NCBI GenBank assembly: GCA_009784745.1
Contig: WQXR01000068.1
Span: forward strand, 1 to 6,496
Length of the DNA: 6,496 nt
Direction of reading: 5' to 3'
Source: Methanomassiliicoccaceae archaeon
Lineage (GTDB): Archaea > Thermoplasmatota > Thermoplasmata > Methanomassiliicoccales > Methanomethylophilaceae
Below the pieces are notes generated by a model. The model was not told the origin of the DNA. It ran no database searches and saw only the letters and a list, made by a program, of their open reading frames with translations. Every line of letters starts with the position of its first letter. The first letter of the stretch is position 1. Positions 5,256 through 6,496 of this stretch are shown here, one piece after another. The translations under genes and the position numbers were made by a program.

Positions 5256-5879
5256 ATGCAGAACAATGAGATATTAGGCTGCGGCGCGGAAGCGACGGTA
5301 TACAGAACAACATATCTCGGACGCGAAGCGGTCGTTAAAACAAGAGTTCCTAAAGGCTACAGACACCCTGAATTGGATCAGAGGTTGAGATCTTCGAGAA
5401 CAAAGAGCGAAGCGAGAATAATAATGGAAGCACGTAAAGCAGGCGTCAGAACGCCTGTTATTTACGATATAGATACAAAAAAATGTGACATAACGATGGA
5501 ATTCATCGCCGGCCGGAAAGTGAAGGACATATTGGACAGTGAACCGTCAATGGTTAACGATATTTGTGCAATGATAGGCGAAACCATAGCAAAACTGCAT
5601 AACGGAAGAATTGCGCACGGTGATCTTACCACATCGAACATGATACTGACGCCTGATAACGAGATATGTCTTCTTGATATCTCACTCGGGAACACGCTGG
5701 CTGAGATAGAGGAACTTGGTGTTGATGTTCATTTATTGCAAAGAGCGTTCACGTCCGCCCATTCTTCCCTTGAGGATGGTATGAATGTTATGATGGATTC
5801 TTACAAAAAGAATATGAAAGAATCCGCCAACGTAATAAAACGCGTTGAAGATATCAGAAATCGCGGTAGATATACATGA
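5256..5879 (+). CDS. bud32: Bud32-type KEOPS complex kinase/ATPase
   Basis: A compact 207-residue protein of the RIO/Bud32 family. In archaea Bud32 binds Kae1 within KEOPS and its ATPase activity drives formation of t6A at position 37 of ANN-decoding tRNAs; it also autophosphorylates in vitro. Seen here are GCGAEA (8-12 region, Bud32 glycine loop), Lys28 in VVK, YRHPELDQRLRSSRTKSEAR (35-54), the catalytic loop HGDLTTSN (121-128), Asp141 as the metal-binding residue, VDVHLLQRAF (156-165) and the C-terminal RGRYT, which is the typical Bud32 tail. The DFG-equivalent reads DISLG rather than DFGLG. It is free-standing, not fused to Kae1 as in some euryarchaea. ATG 5256 is chosen; an in-frame TTG at 5241 would add five residues (MFPRC) unlike the family. 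It overlaps rdgB as ATGA. Confidence 0.94.
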   Translation: MQNNEILGCGAEATVYRTTYLGREAVVKTRVPKGYRHPELDQRLRSSRTKSEARIIMEARKAGVRTPVIYDIDTKKCDITMEFIAGRKVKDILDSEPSMVNDICAMIGETIAKLHNGRIAHGDLTTSNMILTPDNEICLLDISLGNTLAEIEELGVDVHLLQRAFTSAHSSLEDGMNVMMDSYKKNMKESANVIKRVEDIRNRGRYT

Positions 5880-6427
5880 TAATTAAAGTAATAACTTCCA
5901 ACCCTGGAAAAGTAAAGGAATACAAGGAAGCATTATCGTCGTTCGGCATTGATATTGAACATTTGAGGATACCGTACGACGAGATACAGACGTCTGAACT
6001 GACGGAAGTTGTAAGGAACGGGATGGATCAGATAAAAGCAAAAGGCGTAACTGATTTCATAATTGATGATTCCGGTATTTTCATAGATGCATTGAACGGA
6101 TTCCCGGGTGTTTTTTCGGCTTATGTTCAAAAGACCATCGGAAATCGGGGAATACTTGTGTTAATGAATAATGAAGACAACAGAAAAGCGAACTTTCAAT
6201 GCTGCATCGGGTGCAATTTGAAAGGAAAAGATATCATTGTTCTGGGAAGATGTGACGGTTCTGTACTTGAGAATGAAAAAGGAAACGAAGGTTTCGGATA
6301 CGATCCGATATTCAGTCATGACGGTAAAAGATCTTTAGCTGAGATCCCGATGAAAGAAAAGAATATGATATCGCACCGCGGAAATGCCGTTAAACTGCTT
6401 ATGAATGAGATAAAGAAGATCATCTGA
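5876..6427 (+). CDS. rdgB: XTP/dITP pyrophosphatase (HAM1/RdgB family)
   Basis: A 183-residue housecleaning enzyme that hydrolyses ITP, dITP and XTP to monophosphates and PPi, keeping deaminated purines out of nucleic acids. Family blocks are all present: TSNPGK (7-12), the acidic DDSGIFIDALNGFPG (64-78) with metal-binding aspartates, GFGYDPIF (139-146) and KNxISHRGNA (162-171). Length matches archaeal HAM1 proteins. Its ATG lies inside the bud32 stop (ATGA, 5876-5879), so it is co-transcribed and probably translationally coupled to bud32. Nothing unusual is seen in the sequence. Confidence 0.95.
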   Translation: MIIKVITSNPGKVKEYKEALSSFGIDIEHLRIPYDEIQTSELTEVVRNGMDQIKAKGVTDFIIDDSGIFIDALNGFPGVFSAYVQKTIGNRGILVLMNNEDNRKANFQCCIGCNLKGKDIIVLGRCDGSVLENEKGNEGFGYDPIFSHDGKRSLAEIPMKEKNMISHRGNAVKLLMNEIKKII

Positions 6428-6496
6428 TATGAGTTGCAACGCAAAGCGAATTGTGTTCACATGATGCGAAGAATTAATAACCAATTCCGCATGGCC
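6428..6496 (+). promoter_or_regulatory. Intergenic sequence after rdgB with a possible promoter and truncated next gene
   Basis: The stretch holds an 8-bp palindrome GTTGCAAC (6433-6440) and an AT-rich box ATTAATAA (6473-6480) resembling the box before IPK. A plus-strand frame opens at ATG 6461/6464 and passes through ATG 6491 to the window edge (MMRRINNQFRMA); it is too short to identify. If the AT box is a TATA element, transcription would start near or beyond the right edge, and the true start of the next gene is outside the window. Confidence 0.25.

Noticed and set aside
1..6496. Search by eye for CRISPR repeats, insertion sequences, tRNA or rRNA genes, and attachment sites
   Set aside because: No spaced repeats, transposase motifs, cloverleaf arms or flanking direct repeats were seen on either strand.

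Overview
This window looks like a piece of archaeal chromosome, most likely from a euryarchaeon of the Thermoplasmatota (Thermoplasma / Methanomassiliicoccales side). The evidence is a gene set with archaeal hallmarks: isopentenyl phosphate kinase, type II IPP isomerase, an archaeal short-chain prenyl synthase, RadB, free-standing Bud32 and a HAM1-type nucleotide pyrophosphatase. Genes are packed with ATGA overlaps, and start sites mostly show AT-rich boxes rather than strong Shine-Dalgarno sites. The phylum is inferred from the look of the isomerase and kinase sequences as I remember their relatives; the domain call is firm, the order is not. No rRNA, tRNA, CRISPR, transposase or integrase was recognised.

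Layout. 1-203: non-coding leader with base-pairing segments, a T6 tract, and an AT-rich promoter just upstream of the first gene. 204-3014 (+): a three-gene isoprenoid operon, IPK - Idi2 - prenyl (GGPP) synthase, with gaps of a few bases or 4-nt stop/start overlap. 3017-4243 (-): an accessory gene running tail-to-tail into the operon. It encodes two consecutive RhuM-type domains followed by a phospholipase-D-like (HKD-type) domain. 4244-4494: intergenic region with its promoter candidate. 4495-5148 (-): radB. 5149-5255: divergent promoter region. 5256-6427 (+): bud32 - rdgB, again joined by an ATGA overlap. 6428-6496: intergenic sequence leading to a gene outside the window.

How the genes work together. 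The first operon takes isopentenyl phosphate to IPP (IPK), interconverts IPP and DMAPP (Idi2) and condenses them to an all-trans prenyl diphosphate, probably C20 GGPP, for archaeal ether lipids. This is the lower half of the archaeal (alternative) mevalonate route. The right half is core information processing and housecleaning: RadB recombination mediator, Bud32 of the KEOPS complex (t6A tRNA modification), and RdgB removing ITP/XTP. The RhuM-RhuM-PLD gene is the only non-core gene and is the best candidate for something under-described, possibly a mobile or defence-related nucleic-acid-binding effector.
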